Of a DNA stretch of 56,207 nt, positions 8,794 through 17,222 are shown in pieces; within the stretch, counting starts at the first letter, position 1; each line of letters begins with the position of its first letter. Both the position numbers and the translations under genes were made by a program. The stretch is taken from NCBI GenBank assembly GCA_021298435.1, contig JAJTFJ010000007.1, positions 1 to 56,207 on the forward strand. The letters are read 5' to 3'. Below the pieces are notes generated by a model that was not told the DNA's origin, did no database searches, and saw nothing but the letters and a program-made list of their open reading frames with translations. This stretch comes from Ilumatobacteraceae bacterium. GTDB taxonomy: Bacteria; Actinomycetota; Acidimicrobiia; Acidimicrobiales; Ilumatobacteraceae.

Positions 8794-9720
8794 ATGGTGC
8801 GCCTCCCCGATTCTCTTAACGAACGCGTGGAATCGGTACGTACTGCCCTGGCAGATGCTTTACGAGACCGTGTGATCGGTGACAACGCCGAGGACAAGCA
8901 AGCTGCCGTCATGCTGACACCCGGGCCCCGTTGGTTCGCCCCTGACCGACCCATCCACAAGGTGCATACCGACGCATCCATGTTCATTGGTGGCATGCGG
9001 GCTCTTCTTTTCCAGTCACTGCATCCACTTGCGATGGCCGGTGTCGCACAACATTCTGATTACCGAAATGATCCGTGGGGGCGTTTGCAGCGCACCGCCG
9101 ACTTTCTTGCTGCGACCACCTTTGGTCCAGCAGACCTCGCACAGCAAACAATTGATCGCATTCGCACCGTGCACACCCGCGTTGTCGGCACCGCATCTGA
9201 CGGCCGTGCATACTCAGCCAATGACCCTCATCTTCTTCGTTGGGTGCACGTTGCTGAAGTCGACAGTTTTCTTCGCGCGTATCAGGCATACGGTGCCGAC
9301 ACTCTCACGGCAGAAGAAGCCGACGGCTACGTCGAAGACATGGCAGTGATTGCACGTGCACTTGGAGTACCCGCACCACCAACGTCTGTGCAAGGACTAC
9401 GCGATCAACTTGCGATGTACCGCTACGAGTTAAAAGGAACCACAGAATCTGCCGACGTCGCGAAGTACTTGTTGCTTGAGCCCCCACTCCCCTTCACGTC
9501 GAAGATCCCGTACTCACTCATCAGTGCAGCAGCAATCGCTTTGCTACCGGTGTGGGCTCGCGTGGAACTAAAGCTTCCCTACTTGCCTGTTGCCGAGAAA
9601 ATTGTTGTCAAGCCGATCGGACAATTTGTTGCATCAACAATTCGATGGGCAACAGCCGTCAATCAGCCAGCTACAACAGCAGATGCAGTTACCGACACAG
9701 TCGAGACAGCTTCGAACTGA
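8794..9720 (+). CDS. Oxygenase MpaB family protein (DUF2236)
   Basis: A 308-residue DUF2236/MpaB-type protein, a haem-binding-fold family related to latex-clearing protein and the fungal mycophenolic acid oxygenase MpaB. Conserved features visible are SLHPLAMAGVAQHSDYRNDPWGRLQRT, where the His and Arg residues typify the family, the strongly conserved RLLRWVHV-like segment (HLLRWVHVAEVDSFL), and an actinobacteria-type helical C-terminus. Cytoplasmic or peripheral membrane. Its last 32 bp overlap the 3' end of the opposing AlkX-type gene. The reaction is unknown; oxidative cleavage of an isoprenoid or similar lipid is only a family-based guess. Confidence 0.88.
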   Translation: MVRLPDSLNERVESVRTALADALRDRVIGDNAEDKQAAVMLTPGPRWFAPDRPIHKVHTDASMFIGGMRALLFQSLHPLAMAGVAQHSDYRNDPWGRLQRTADFLAATTFGPADLAQQTIDRIRTVHTRVVGTASDGRAYSANDPHLLRWVHVAEVDSFLRAYQAYGADTLTAEEADGYVEDMAVIARALGVPAPPTSVQGLRDQLAMYRYELKGTTESADVAKYLLLEPPLPFTSKIPYSLISAAAIALLPVWARVELKLPYLPVAEKIVVKPIGQFVASTIRWATAVNQPATTADAVTDTVETASN

Positions 9721-10900
9721 GATCACCATTGTCGCCAACTTTCACGGCGTCTAATCCCAACCACTGAGCCATCAACTTCAGTTCTGCCGCAAGTTCTGTC
9801 ACGACATGCTTGAGATCAACTTCTGGTTCGCTGTATGCGCCAGGAACAAGCAACACACCCGCTTGACGATCTGCCTTGAGATCAACACGCGCAACAATCC
9901 GGTCACCTAATACAAACGGCAATACGTAATAGCCATACACACGCTTTGCCTGAGGTGTGTAGATCTCTATGCGGTAATGGAAATCCCAGAGGCGCTCAAT
10001 ACGTGGCCGACACCACACCAGCGAATCAAATGGCGACACCAAAGCGCGCGTAGTCACACTGCGCGGCTTCGCAGCACCAGGCACCATGTACGCGACATCG
10101 CGCCACCCTTCAACGCGTACTTGTTCAAGTTCACCTCGCTGCACCAATTCCGCCAACACTGGCTTTGCAACGCCTGGCCGCTGACGGTGGTAATCAAGTA
10201 AGTCACTAGCTGTCGCAATTCCTAAGCTTTTTGCAGCTAAAAGAAGCAATTCGCTTCGCGCCTCACGTTCTGTCGGAGTCTTCGCCTTCAACACTTCAGC
10301 AGGCAACACGTGGTGTGGTGCAAAATACATGCGTGCGAAATCATTCGTTCTACGTTGCGCAGTGATTTCGCCAGTCCAGAACAAATACTCCAGCGCGGCT
10401 TTACCGTCGTCCCAGTCCCACCACGAACCTTTGGGGCCAGTGCGTGTCTTCACGTCACCGGCAACAAGAGGTCCGTCGTTGTAGACACGATCACGAACTT
10501 CTTGTACGAACTGTGGCTTTGACTTCGCAAACTTTCGTAACCCAGGCCACATTGTCCCGTTCCGCGCATCTTCCATTCGCCACCGAATAAGTCGATGCAT
10601 TGACGATGGAAGGTGCGATGCCTCATGGCACCAGTACTCAAAGAGTTCACCGTCGGCCGTTGCATCAGGAATCAACGTGCGAGGGTGATCTCCCAATCGT
10701 GAAAACAACGGAAGTTCTTGACTTCGTACAAGCACATTGACCGAATCAATTTGAATCAGTCCGACCTGATCGAGAACTTTTCGAAGGTGCCGTCGATCCA
10801 CACGACCCGTGGGACGTGGTGATGCGAAACCTTGTGCGGCAAGTGCAATACGCCTTGCCGAAGCGAGACTGACCTCAGTCAGCGACAGTGATGGTGACAC
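9689..10900 (-). CDS. Winged-helix DNA glycosylase, YcaQ/AlkX-like
   Basis: A 403-residue YcaQ-like (DUF1006, HTH_42) protein. The family includes glycosylases that unhook interstrand cross-links and remove bulky alkylated bases. The segment LIQIDSVNVLVRSQELPLFSRLG carries the Q-x-D catalytic motif of the AlkX subgroup (Q-x-Q in AlkZ). Later regions VSPFDSLVWCRPRIERLWDFHYRIEIYTP and YGYYVLPFVLGDRIVARVDLKADR are the usual family signature. GTG start at 10900; the start overlaps the end of the cyclophilin gene by 26 bp, suggesting co-transcription. The 3' end overlaps the MpaB-family gene by 32 bp. Function inferred from family. Confidence 0.9.
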   Translation of the reverse strand: MSPSLSLTEVSLASARRIALAAQGFASPRPTGRVDRRHLRKVLDQVGLIQIDSVNVLVRSQELPLFSRLGDHPRTLIPDATADGELFEYWCHEASHLPSSMHRLIRWRMEDARNGTMWPGLRKFAKSKPQFVQEVRDRVYNDGPLVAGDVKTRTGPKGSWWDWDDGKAALEYLFWTGEITAQRRTNDFARMYFAPHHVLPAEVLKAKTPTEREARSELLLLAAKSLGIATASDLLDYHRQRPGVAKPVLAELVQRGELEQVRVEGWRDVAYMVPGAAKPRSVTTRALVSPFDSLVWCRPRIERLWDFHYRIEIYTPQAKRVYGYYVLPFVLGDRIVARVDLKADRQAGVLLVPGAYSEPEVDLKHVVTELAAELKLMAQWLGLDAVKVGDNGDLSSKLSRLCR

Positions 10901-11432
10901 TGTTGATCACCACATCGTCGATAGGACGATCGCCGCGTGCGGTTTGCACTTTCTGCATCGCATCGACGACATCAAGACCCTTCACGACCTGACCGAACAA
11001 TGCGTATGCAGGTGGCAATGAAACGCCGCTTGCGCCGCTGACGATGAAGAACTGTGAACCGTTGGTGTTCGGGCCGGCGTTTGCCATTGCGACTGAACCA
11101 ATTTGGTACTGACCAGGCTTTGGCAATTCATCACCGAAGCGGTAGCCAGGGCCACCAGTGCCGGTGCCTGTTGGGTCTCCGCCTTGGCACATGAAGCCGT
11201 TGATAATGCGATGGAAGATGATGCCGTCGTAGTAGTGGTAACCAGCGAGATACACAAAGTTGTTGACGGTGCGAGGAGCGTTGATTGCATCAAGTGCAAT
11301 CACGATGGTTCCCAAAGTGGTCTCCATTGTTGCGGTGTAGCGCTTCGATGGGTCGATGCCCATCTCTGGTGCTTCAGGGAACTTCTGGGTCTTTGGTGCG
11401 GAACCGTCAAGGGCAGGGAAAGGCAAACTCAT
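10875..11432 (-). CDS. Cyclophilin-type peptidyl-prolyl cis-trans isomerase
   Basis: A 185-residue single-domain cyclophilin. Active-site segments are all present: FHRIINGFMCQGGDPTGTG with the catalytic Arg, GYRFGDE, and AMANAGPNTNGSQFFI, followed by HxxFG-equivalent YALFGQV. A 30-residue N-terminal extension lacks a signal peptide, so the enzyme is probably cytoplasmic. It catalyses proline isomerisation in protein folding. Upstream of and overlapping the AlkX-type gene by 26 bp; 66 bp separates its start from the divergent DksA-like miniprotein. Confidence 0.95.
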   Translation of the reverse strand: MSLPFPALDGSAPKTQKFPEAPEMGIDPSKRYTATMETTLGTIVIALDAINAPRTVNNFVYLAGYHYYDGIIFHRIINGFMCQGGDPTGTGTGGPGYRFGDELPKPGQYQIGSVAMANAGPNTNGSQFFIVSGASGVSLPPAYALFGQVVKGLDVVDAMQKVQTARGDRPIDDVVINSVTITVAD

Positions 11433-11498
11433 GCAGGCGAGGCTACAACGACCATCGCGCCGTGCCTCTTTCGCATTGCCCCACCTGGCCCGCCTACG

Positions 11499-11678
11499 AT
11501 GACGAACGTGAATCCAGAAAGCCCACTCGACCTCGACACCATGGAACGCGACTTGGCAGATGTCGAGTTTGCACTAGGTCGTCTCGACAATGGCACCTAC
11601 TGGAATGACGAGATCACCGGAGAGCCCATTGAGCCCGGTCATCTTGCAGCGCACCCAACGGCTCGCCGTAATCCCTGA
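11499..11678 (+). CDS. DksA/TraR-like miniprotein lacking zinc-finger cysteines, 59 aa
   Basis: A short gene beginning MTNVNPESPLDLDTMERD. The central stretch VEFALGRLDNGTYWNDEITGEPIEPGHL aligns by eye with the C-terminal zinc finger of DksA/TraR proteins (consensus ALxRLxxGTYGxCExCGxPI), but the cysteine positions hold Asn and Thr and the second cysteine pair is gone. It also lacks the long coiled coil of DksA. It may be a structural, metal-free RNA-polymerase-binding module, or a small acidic protein that shares only this fold fragment. It reads toward, and ends 37 bp before, the opposing Bax-inhibitor gene. Confidence 0.7.
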   Translation: MTNVNPESPLDLDTMERDLADVEFALGRLDNGTYWNDEITGEPIEPGHLAAHPTARRNP

Positions 11679-11693
11679 ATTTCAGTGAATGAT

Positions 11694-11711
11694 CTCGCTC
11701 ACATGAGCGAG
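11694..11711. terminator. Hairpin between convergent genes
   Basis: Perfect 7-bp stem CTCGCTC / GAGCGAG with a 4-nt loop, in the 37-bp gap between the miniprotein stop and the Bax-inhibitor stop. The T tract after it is weak (CGATTTAG), so termination is plausible, not certain. Confidence 0.45.
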
Positions 11712-11715
11712 CGAT

Positions 11716-12522
11716 TTAGTTCTCGCGGAGCTTTGCCAAGAGACGAAGAATCTCAAGGTACAGCCACACCAAGGTAACGGTGAGGCCAAGTGCACAGAAC
11801 CATTCCATGTGCGCTGGCAACTTGTTCGCAACGCCTTGCTCGATGGTGTCGAAGTCAAGAGCGAGGTGGAATGCAGCAAGGCCGGCAACCAAAACACTGA
11901 AGCCAATGCCCAAGGGGCTTGCATCGTTAATGAACGATGGATAGCCAGCAAAGATTCCGATGACAAACGAGATCAAGTAGAAGCCCAGAAGTCCGAGTGT
12001 TGCACCCATGACAATGCGGCGGAACTTGTTTGTCACTTTCACGACACCGCTGCGGTACAGCAACAACATCACGATGAATACACCCATTGTTGCACCAATG
12101 GCTTGCGTGACAATTCCGTCGTACATCTCGGAGTATGCGCGGCTAATTGCACCAAGCACAATGCCTTCAGCAAGTGCGTAAATAGGAGCTGCGATCTTTG
12201 CGGTGTGTGGCTTAAATGAGGCAATTAATACTGCAATAAGCGCAACTACGAATCCGCCAATCACCCATCCCATTGGAAGTTGCACTGCTTGACCAGGAAT
12301 TGGTTCGTCAATCGACATCCACGTGAAAGTCGCCGACGCAAGAATCAGGGCTAACAACATGATGGTGGCGGATGCAGTGCCCTTCACTGTCATCAATCCA
12401 CCATCCCAGCGGCTCACCGGACCATCTGTCACCGGCTGCGGAGTGGGTGGTGCCCACGTGTTGTTCTGCTGGTCGAGGTTTCCAAGGCCGAGGGCCTTGT
12501 TGTTCAAAATGGGATTTGCCAT
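11716..12522 (-). CDS. Bax inhibitor-1/YccA family membrane protein
   Basis: A 268-residue integral membrane protein of the actinobacterial Bax-inhibitor-1 (TMBIM) group with seven hydrophobic helices and a roughly 45-residue soluble N-terminus (MANPILNNKALGLGNL...PVTDGPVSRWDGGLMTVKGTA). Conserved segments are EGIVLGAISRAYSEMYDGIVTQAI and the C-terminal LALDFDTIEQGVANKLPAHMEWFCALGLTVTLVWLYLEILRLL, including the Asp pair tied to pH-sensitive calcium leak in this superfamily. I start at the ATG at 12522; a TTG two codons upstream is less likely. Divergent from the sigma factor across about 155 bp. Confidence 0.93.
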   Translation of the reverse strand: MANPILNNKALGLGNLDQQNNTWAPPTPQPVTDGPVSRWDGGLMTVKGTASATIMLLALILASATFTWMSIDEPIPGQAVQLPMGWVIGGFVVALIAVLIASFKPHTAKIAAPIYALAEGIVLGAISRAYSEMYDGIVTQAIGATMGVFIVMLLLYRSGVVKVTNKFRRIVMGATLGLLGFYLISFVIGIFAGYPSFINDASPLGIGFSVLVAGLAAFHLALDFDTIEQGVANKLPAHMEWFCALGLTVTLVWLYLEILRLLAKLREN

Positions 12523-12569
12523 GCCCAAAAACTAACTCTTATCGGGCTTTGTGGGGCGTCAGGCCTGTG

Positions 12570-12575
12570 TATAAC
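12570..12575 (+). promoter_or_regulatory. Candidate -10 element for the sigma-factor gene
   Basis: TATAAC preceded by a G/T-rich stretch, with a loose TTTGTG-type -35 about 16 bp upstream. It is the best promoter-like signal in the 155-bp region upstream of the sigma gene; the transcript leader would be about 100 nt. Assignment by eye only. Confidence 0.35.
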
Positions 12576-12680
12576 TATTTGTGCCCTCTTCGGCTGTGGG
12601 GCTCCATGGTGGGCTCGGTATCCTGCAACTTGTTCAGGCCAAATGGCTCTGAATCACTAACGAAAAGGCGAGGTTTCAGG

Positions 12681-13625
12681 GTGGCTAAGGATCGGATTGA
12701 TCGCGACGAGGAAGACCTCGTCAGGCTCTACCTCACTGACATCGGTCAGTACACCCTCCTCACTAAGGACGACGAAGTTCGTCTTGCCAAGGCCATCGAA
12801 GCAGGCAAGATCGCCCTTGCCGAACAAGAAGCTGGCGACGCAAAGACTCTCACCGCAACAAAGCGTCGTGAACTTCGCAAGGCCATCCGTGAAGGCGAAA
12901 TCGCTGAGCGCGCATTCGTGCAGTCAAACCTTCGTCTCGTTGTCTCCATCGCAAAGAAGTACCAAGCATCTGGTCTTCCACTTCTCGACCTCATTCAAGA
13001 AGGCAACCTCGGCCTTATGCACGCAGTTGAAAAGTTCGACTGGCGTAAAGGTTTCAAGTTCTCCACCTATGCAACATGGTGGATCCGTCAGGCAATCACG
13101 CGCGGTATCGCAAATACCGGTCGCACCATTCGCCTCCCGGTCCACGCGGGCGACACACTTGCTCGTTTGCAGAAGGCTCGCTCGCGCCTCGAGCTCAAGT
13201 TTGGACGCCCTGCAACTCTTGCCGAGTTGTCAAAAGAAGTAGAGATGCCTGAAGACAAGGTCACCGAAGCATTGCGTTTCGCTGCTGAACCATTGTCGTT
13301 GTCAGAGCCACTGCGTGAAGATGGCGATGCTGAATTGGGCGACGTCGTTGAAGACCGCTCTGCAGAGTCACCATTCGAAGTTGCTGCAACTGCATTGTTG
13401 CCAGAAGAGATTCAGCGTTTGCTTGCACCACTTGATGAACGCGAGCGTGAGATTCTTCGTTTGCGTTTCGGTCTTGATGGCAGCGGTGAAGGTCGCACCT
13501 TGGAAGAGGTCGGCGAACACTTCAATCTCACACGTGAGCGCATTCGCCAGATTGAAGCTCGTGCGATGAGCAAACTGCGTCACCCGTCATCTGACACTGG
13601 TGCACGCGACCTTCTCTCGGTGTAA
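12681..13625 (+). CDS. RNA polymerase sigma-70 factor (primary or group 2)
   Basis: A 314-residue sigma factor starting at GTG 12681 behind AGGCGAGG at 12666-12673; the longer upstream frame has unrelated composition. Regions are intact: 1.2 (DLVRLYLTDIGQYTLLTKDDE), 2.1-2.4 (NLRLVVSIAKKYQASGLPLLDLIQEGNLGLMHAVEKFD then FSTYATWWIRQAITRGI), 3 (GRPATLAELSKEVEM) and 4.2 (TLEEVGEHFNLTRERIRQIEARAMSKLRHPS). There is no region 1.1 and the spacer between 1.2 and 2.1 is short, so it is either a compact SigA or a SigB/HrdB-like group 2 factor. The C-terminal RDLLSV differs slightly from the usual SigA end. Confidence 0.93.
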   Translation: MAKDRIDRDEEDLVRLYLTDIGQYTLLTKDDEVRLAKAIEAGKIALAEQEAGDAKTLTATKRRELRKAIREGEIAERAFVQSNLRLVVSIAKKYQASGLPLLDLIQEGNLGLMHAVEKFDWRKGFKFSTYATWWIRQAITRGIANTGRTIRLPVHAGDTLARLQKARSRLELKFGRPATLAELSKEVEMPEDKVTEALRFAAEPLSLSEPLREDGDAELGDVVEDRSAESPFEVAATALLPEEIQRLLAPLDEREREILRLRFGLDGSGEGRTLEEVGEHFNLTRERIRQIEARAMSKLRHPSSDTGARDLLSV

Positions 13626-13637
13626 ACACACCAGCGC

Positions 13638-14642
13638 TTATGGCGCTGTACGAATAATGCGTGTCACGCCATCGATGGCAGCTACTAAGCCCACGCCCAT
13701 CATCACTGGTATCACTGTTCGTGCGAGCCACATTGCATCAAGGCCCGGAATGTACGCAGCGCGAACTTGATCTGCTGTTAACCATGCACCAACGACAAGC
13801 GCTGCACCTGCACCTGCATTCAGCGACAACGCGATGTGCATCGCTCCGGGGCGAATGAGACGTATTGATGCTGCAATGGCAATCGCCGCAGCACCTGCAC
13901 AGAACATCAACATCACTGGGGTGATCTGAGCACCTTTCGGCAAGCCGGTGAACTCCAGTAATCCGGTAACGACACCAAGCAAAGACGCACCGACGACAAG
14001 CGCAAAGAAACTACGACGACGCAACAGCGACAACAGCACCGCAATCGCGACGGCAGGAACAATGAGCAACCACCACGCAGCACTTGCTTGATCACGCAGA
14101 AAGAGAGTGCCCGATACAACCGTTGCTTTGCCCGCAATCGTCATCGGAATGTCCCACTTCAGAACAGTTCCGTCTGCATCAACAGTTGCTGGCTCGAGTG
14201 GACTCATCCAGTGTGAACGGTGATCGTGCCACATCGCAATGCCATCCACAGACAGCGTTCGCCATTGTGGGACTGCGCCCGGCTTCATCTGCGAAGTGTC
14301 AACGTTTCCATATCGGTCACCATTAAGAACTGCGGTGACGGAAGCATCGTTGATCTCAACAAGGCCGTTTTCATTGATGCGCAAGTACGGCTCTTTGTCA
14401 TACCCCCGCACCTCGGCTCGCACGCCGACAGCCGTCAATCTCACGAACGTATCGGCACCCACAATTTCGATCTTCACCCCATCTGGCACGGCAGGAGAGA
14501 TTTTCTCGATGACTGACTCGGTGTTGCGCGGCTGCACACTGTCTCCGGAACCCAGGTGGGCGGGAGCCAATGGCAACAGGGAAAGCAGTCCAACGAAAAG
14601 GCGCACACCTGAACGGTACTGCCACATAGGCCTGCGATACAT
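13638..14642 (-). CDS. Membrane protein with N-terminal signal and four C-terminal helices
   Basis: About 334 residues from ATG 14642. After a signal-like segment (VRLFVGLLSLLPLAPAHLG) comes an extracytoplasmic beta-rich domain of about 150 residues with the string MWHDHRSHWMSP, a pattern I have seen in uncharacterised actinobacterial envelope proteins. It then has four to five transmembrane helices (WWLLIVPAVAIAVLLSLL; FFALVVGASLLGVVTGLL; VMLMFCAGAAAIAIAASI; ALSLNAGAGAALVVGAWL; TVIPVMMGVGLVAAIDGV). The His-Asp-His cluster could bind a metal; this is inference. Function unknown. The start lies within about 10 bp of the divergent dehydrogenase start, and the stop is 12 bp from the sigma-factor stop. 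Confidence 0.78.
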   Translation of the reverse strand: MYRRPMWQYRSGVRLFVGLLSLLPLAPAHLGSGDSVQPRNTESVIEKISPAVPDGVKIEIVGADTFVRLTAVGVRAEVRGYDKEPYLRINENGLVEINDASVTAVLNGDRYGNVDTSQMKPGAVPQWRTLSVDGIAMWHDHRSHWMSPLEPATVDADGTVLKWDIPMTIAGKATVVSGTLFLRDQASAAWWLLIVPAVAIAVLLSLLRRRSFFALVVGASLLGVVTGLLEFTGLPKGAQITPVMLMFCAGAAAIAIAASIRLIRPGAMHIALSLNAGAGAALVVGAWLTADQVRAAYIPGLDAMWLARTVIPVMMGVGLVAAIDGVTRIIRTAP

Positions 14643-14653
14643 AGTCTGTGTCA

Positions 14654-15625
14654 ATGACCACAGTGGGCTCCGACATCGTTCTTCTCGTCAGCGACAATGT
14701 GTGGCAGCGAGAAGGGACAAACATCACCTCCTTCGTGCCAGGCATCACCCCCATCATCTACGAAGGTGATGAGCCCTTGCCCGACGACATCCTCACAACA
14801 GTCAATGTTGCGTTCTTCTCTAGTGATGTGTGGCCAGAACGCTCACGAGGCATGGTGCTTTCCATCATGAAGTCCACCAATGTGAAATGGCTTCATACTT
14901 TTTCTGCCGGCGTTGATAGTCCGTTCTTTATTCAGTTGATGGAGAACGGTGTTCGCCTGACAAATTCTTCGGGTGCCACAGCATCACCCATTGCACAAAC
15001 TGCAATCTTGTACATGCTCGCTCTGAGCCGTAACGCGCGCGCATGGTTCCGTCATCAGGACAAGCGTGAATGGGAACGTCACTCGTTCGTCGAATTAGAT
15101 GGCGCTCGTCTTGCTGTTATTGGTCTCGGTCCCATCGGTTTAGAGATTGCACGATTGGGTGTTGCACTCAACATGGAAGTGGAAGGCATTCGTCGCACAC
15201 CACAGGGCAATGAACCGTGCCCTACTTATGGTTTTGATTCTCTTAATGAAGTGCTCGGCCGGGCTGATTGGGTTGCGTGTGCACTTCCCCTCACACCTGA
15301 CACACGCGATCTTTTCGATGACGCACGTTTCGCTGCATTCAAACCAGGCGCACGATTCATCAATGTGGGTCGAGGAGAACTGGTTTCTGAGCCGGCCCTC
15401 ATTGCTGCTTTGCAGTCGGGGCACATCTCCGGAGCAGGACTTGATGTCTTTGCCACCGAGCCTCTGCCCGAAGATTCTCCACTGTGGGGTTTTGACAATG
15501 TCATCATCACGCCGCACAGTTCCGGGTCTTCTTCAACCTCGGGCCTTCGTGCGGAGAAACTCTTTGTTGAAAACCTTCGTCGCTACATCGAGAATCAGCC
15601 AATGCGCAACGAAGTGAAGTTGTAG
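14654..15625 (+). CDS. D-isomer-specific 2-hydroxyacid dehydrogenase family protein
   Basis: About 323 residues from ATG 14654 (a GTG two codons upstream is possible). The NAD-binding domain carries G-L-G-P-I-G. Catalytic residues are in place: Arg in INVGRGELV, Glu in DVFATEPLP and His in NVIITPHSSG, the classic Arg-Glu-His set. It should reduce a 2-oxoacid to the D-2-hydroxyacid, or the reverse, in the cytoplasm; overall pattern suggests the GhrA/phosphoglycerate-dehydrogenase-like group. Substrate unknown. It is upstream of the Tad cluster but separated from it by 53 bp with its own strong ribosome-binding site. Confidence 0.9.
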   Translation: MTTVGSDIVLLVSDNVWQREGTNITSFVPGITPIIYEGDEPLPDDILTTVNVAFFSSDVWPERSRGMVLSIMKSTNVKWLHTFSAGVDSPFFIQLMENGVRLTNSSGATASPIAQTAILYMLALSRNARAWFRHQDKREWERHSFVELDGARLAVIGLGPIGLEIARLGVALNMEVEGIRRTPQGNEPCPTYGFDSLNEVLGRADWVACALPLTPDTRDLFDDARFAAFKPGARFINVGRGELVSEPALIAALQSGHISGAGLDVFATEPLPEDSPLWGFDNVIITPHSSGSSSTSGLRAEKLFVENLRRYIENQPMRNEVKL

Positions 15626-15668
15626 TTCCACTTTCTGCTCTCGCCGTACACATCACCTCCACCTAACT

Positions 15669-15674
15669 AGGAGG
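15669..15674 (+). promoter_or_regulatory. Strong Shine-Dalgarno before the CpaE-like gene
   Basis: AGGAGG located 4 nt upstream of the GTG at 15679 fixes that GTG as the start of the Tad cluster's first gene. Confidence 0.8.
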
Positions 15675-15678
15675 TTGT

Positions 15679-16317
15679 GTGTCCACACTTTTCATGTCGC
15701 CCAAAGGCGGCAACTGCACCACAGTGACTGCATCTGCATTCTCACTCATGTCCGCTATTCGCGGTACTAATACATTGCTTATTGATCTCTGCGGAGATGT
15801 TCCAGCCGCAATCGGTATGGCCGAGCCACATGGCCCTGGCATCAACGACTGGCTTGATGAGGACAACATTGGCGATCCGCAACAGATGGTTCTTCTCGGC
15901 ACTCCAGTGATTCCAGGACTTGTCGTTGTCCATCGAGGTGCTCGCTTTGTTGACGGAGAACCTCGCTGGAAGGCGCTAGCCCAAGCAATCTCTGAACTTC
16001 CGCACGATGTCATTATCGATGCGGGGACTACGTATGTTCCCGAAGCACTGACGTCAGCAATGGGCAACGTTTCGATGGTGGTGAAGCCCTGCTATCTCTC
16101 TCTACGCCGTGCCTCGCGATTGCCACGGCCTTCCAATGTGTTCGTCATCAAAGAGGACAACAGAGCTCTCACCGTGAAGGACGTGGGCAATGTGCTTGGC
16201 GTCCCGATTGCTGCAGAGATCCCGTACGAGGCGGCCATCTCTCGAGCAGTTGATGCGGGACTCCTCCCCGCTCGTGTAGAGCAACTGTTCGGCCATTGCT
16301 TCTTCCCACGCAAGTGA
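15679..16317 (+). CDS. CpaE/Ssd-like pilus-assembly ATPase homologue with degenerate P-loop
   Basis: A 212-residue MinD/CpaE-fold protein, first gene of the Tad-type cluster. The deviant Walker A region reads SPKGGNCTTV where KGGxGKTT is expected: the signature Lys is kept but the P-loop Gly-Lys is replaced, so ATP hydrolysis is doubtful. The second segment LLIDLCGDVPAAIGM keeps the Asp. The usual N-terminal receiver-like domain of CpaE is absent. In actinobacteria the equivalent (Ssd-type) also has divergent ATP motifs. It probably localises the pilus machine. Its stop overlaps the next start as TGATG. Confidence 0.8.
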   Translation: MSTLFMSPKGGNCTTVTASAFSLMSAIRGTNTLLIDLCGDVPAAIGMAEPHGPGINDWLDEDNIGDPQQMVLLGTPVIPGLVVVHRGARFVDGEPRWKALAQAISELPHDVIIDAGTTYVPEALTSAMGNVSMVVKPCYLSLRRASRLPRPSNVFVIKEDNRALTVKDVGNVLGVPIAAEIPYEAAISRAVDAGLLPARVEQLFGHCFFPRK

Positions 16318-17222
16318 TGATGTCCACCATTGGCGTCTTGCAGGAACATCTCGATAACCCCGATGTCAACGAAGTCATGGTGGTGGAAGGTGGCAATGTT
16401 TGGTTAGAAGATGCACATGGACTGCACCCCGCTGGTCAACTCAACCCCGACCAGATCTCTCAGTGCATCGAGCACATCTGTCGGGCATCCGGCAGGCGAG
16501 TTGATCTCTTGTCGCCCATTCTCGATGCTCGCCTGCATGATGGTTCTCGAGCCTGTGTTGTCCTGCCGCCCATCTCTCTCGGTGGGTGCACCATCAACAT
16601 TCGAAAGTTCTCAAGGCGAATTCTTCCCCTTGCAGCCTTTGGACCATCAGCCTGCACCGACATTTTGAAACATGTGATTCATGAACGCATGAACGTTGTG
16701 GTGTCCGGTGCAACGTCAAGTGGGAAGACCTCACTGTTGTCTGCTGCCGCTTCACACTTTTGTTCCAGCGAACGACTAGTAGTTGTAGAAGACACTGCGG
16801 AACTGCGCTTCAACAATTCCCACGTTGTTCGTCTACAAACACGGCCCGCAAATTCAGAAAACCTTGGCGAGCTCACATTGCAACAGTTAGTTCGCACATC
16901 TCTTCGGCTGCGCCCCGACAGATTGATTGTCGGAGAGGTGCGTGGCGCAGAAGCGATTGACATGTTGATGGCATTAACCACGGGCCACCGAGGGAGTTGG
17001 GCAACAGTGCACGCCACCTCTGCCCGGGACACTGTGTCCCGATTAGCAGCAATGATCACACGAGATTCTCCACAGTGGTCACATCAACAATCGCAAGATC
17101 TAGCCACCACCGCTCTTGATGCGATCGTGTACATCGAGCGACTACCCAACGGTCGTCGACACATCTCTGAGATTCTGCACATCACCAAAGATTCCACGCA
17201 GCCTCTCTACGAGGCAACGTGA
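16317..17222 (+). CDS. tadA: TadA/CpaF-type secretion ATPase
   Basis: About 301 residues from ATG 16317, which overlaps the upstream stop. A GspE/CpaF-family hexameric ATPase that powers Flp pilus assembly. Visible motifs are the N-terminal DVNEVMVVEGGNVWLED, the Walker A G-A-T-S-S-G-K-T, the Asp box VVVEDTAELRF, Walker B RLIVGEVRGAEA and the His box TTGHRGSWATVHATSA. It is shorter than typical TadA (about 350-450 residues) because the N-terminal region is trimmed. Cytoplasmic face of the inner membrane; partners are the fused TadB-TadC protein encoded next. Confidence 0.93.
   Translation: MMSTIGVLQEHLDNPDVNEVMVVEGGNVWLEDAHGLHPAGQLNPDQISQCIEHICRASGRRVDLLSPILDARLHDGSRACVVLPPISLGGCTINIRKFSRRILPLAAFGPSACTDILKHVIHERMNVVVSGATSSGKTSLLSAAASHFCSSERLVVVEDTAELRFNNSHVVRLQTRPANSENLGELTLQQLVRTSLRLRPDRLIVGEVRGAEAIDMLMALTTGHRGSWATVHATSARDTVSRLAAMITRDSPQWSHQQSQDLATTALDAIVYIERLPNGRRHISEILHITKDSTQPLYEAT

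Noticed and set aside
13632-13648. CAGCGC/GCGCTG hairpin between the sigma factor and membrane protein as a terminator
   Set aside because: No T tract on either strand; left unclaimed.
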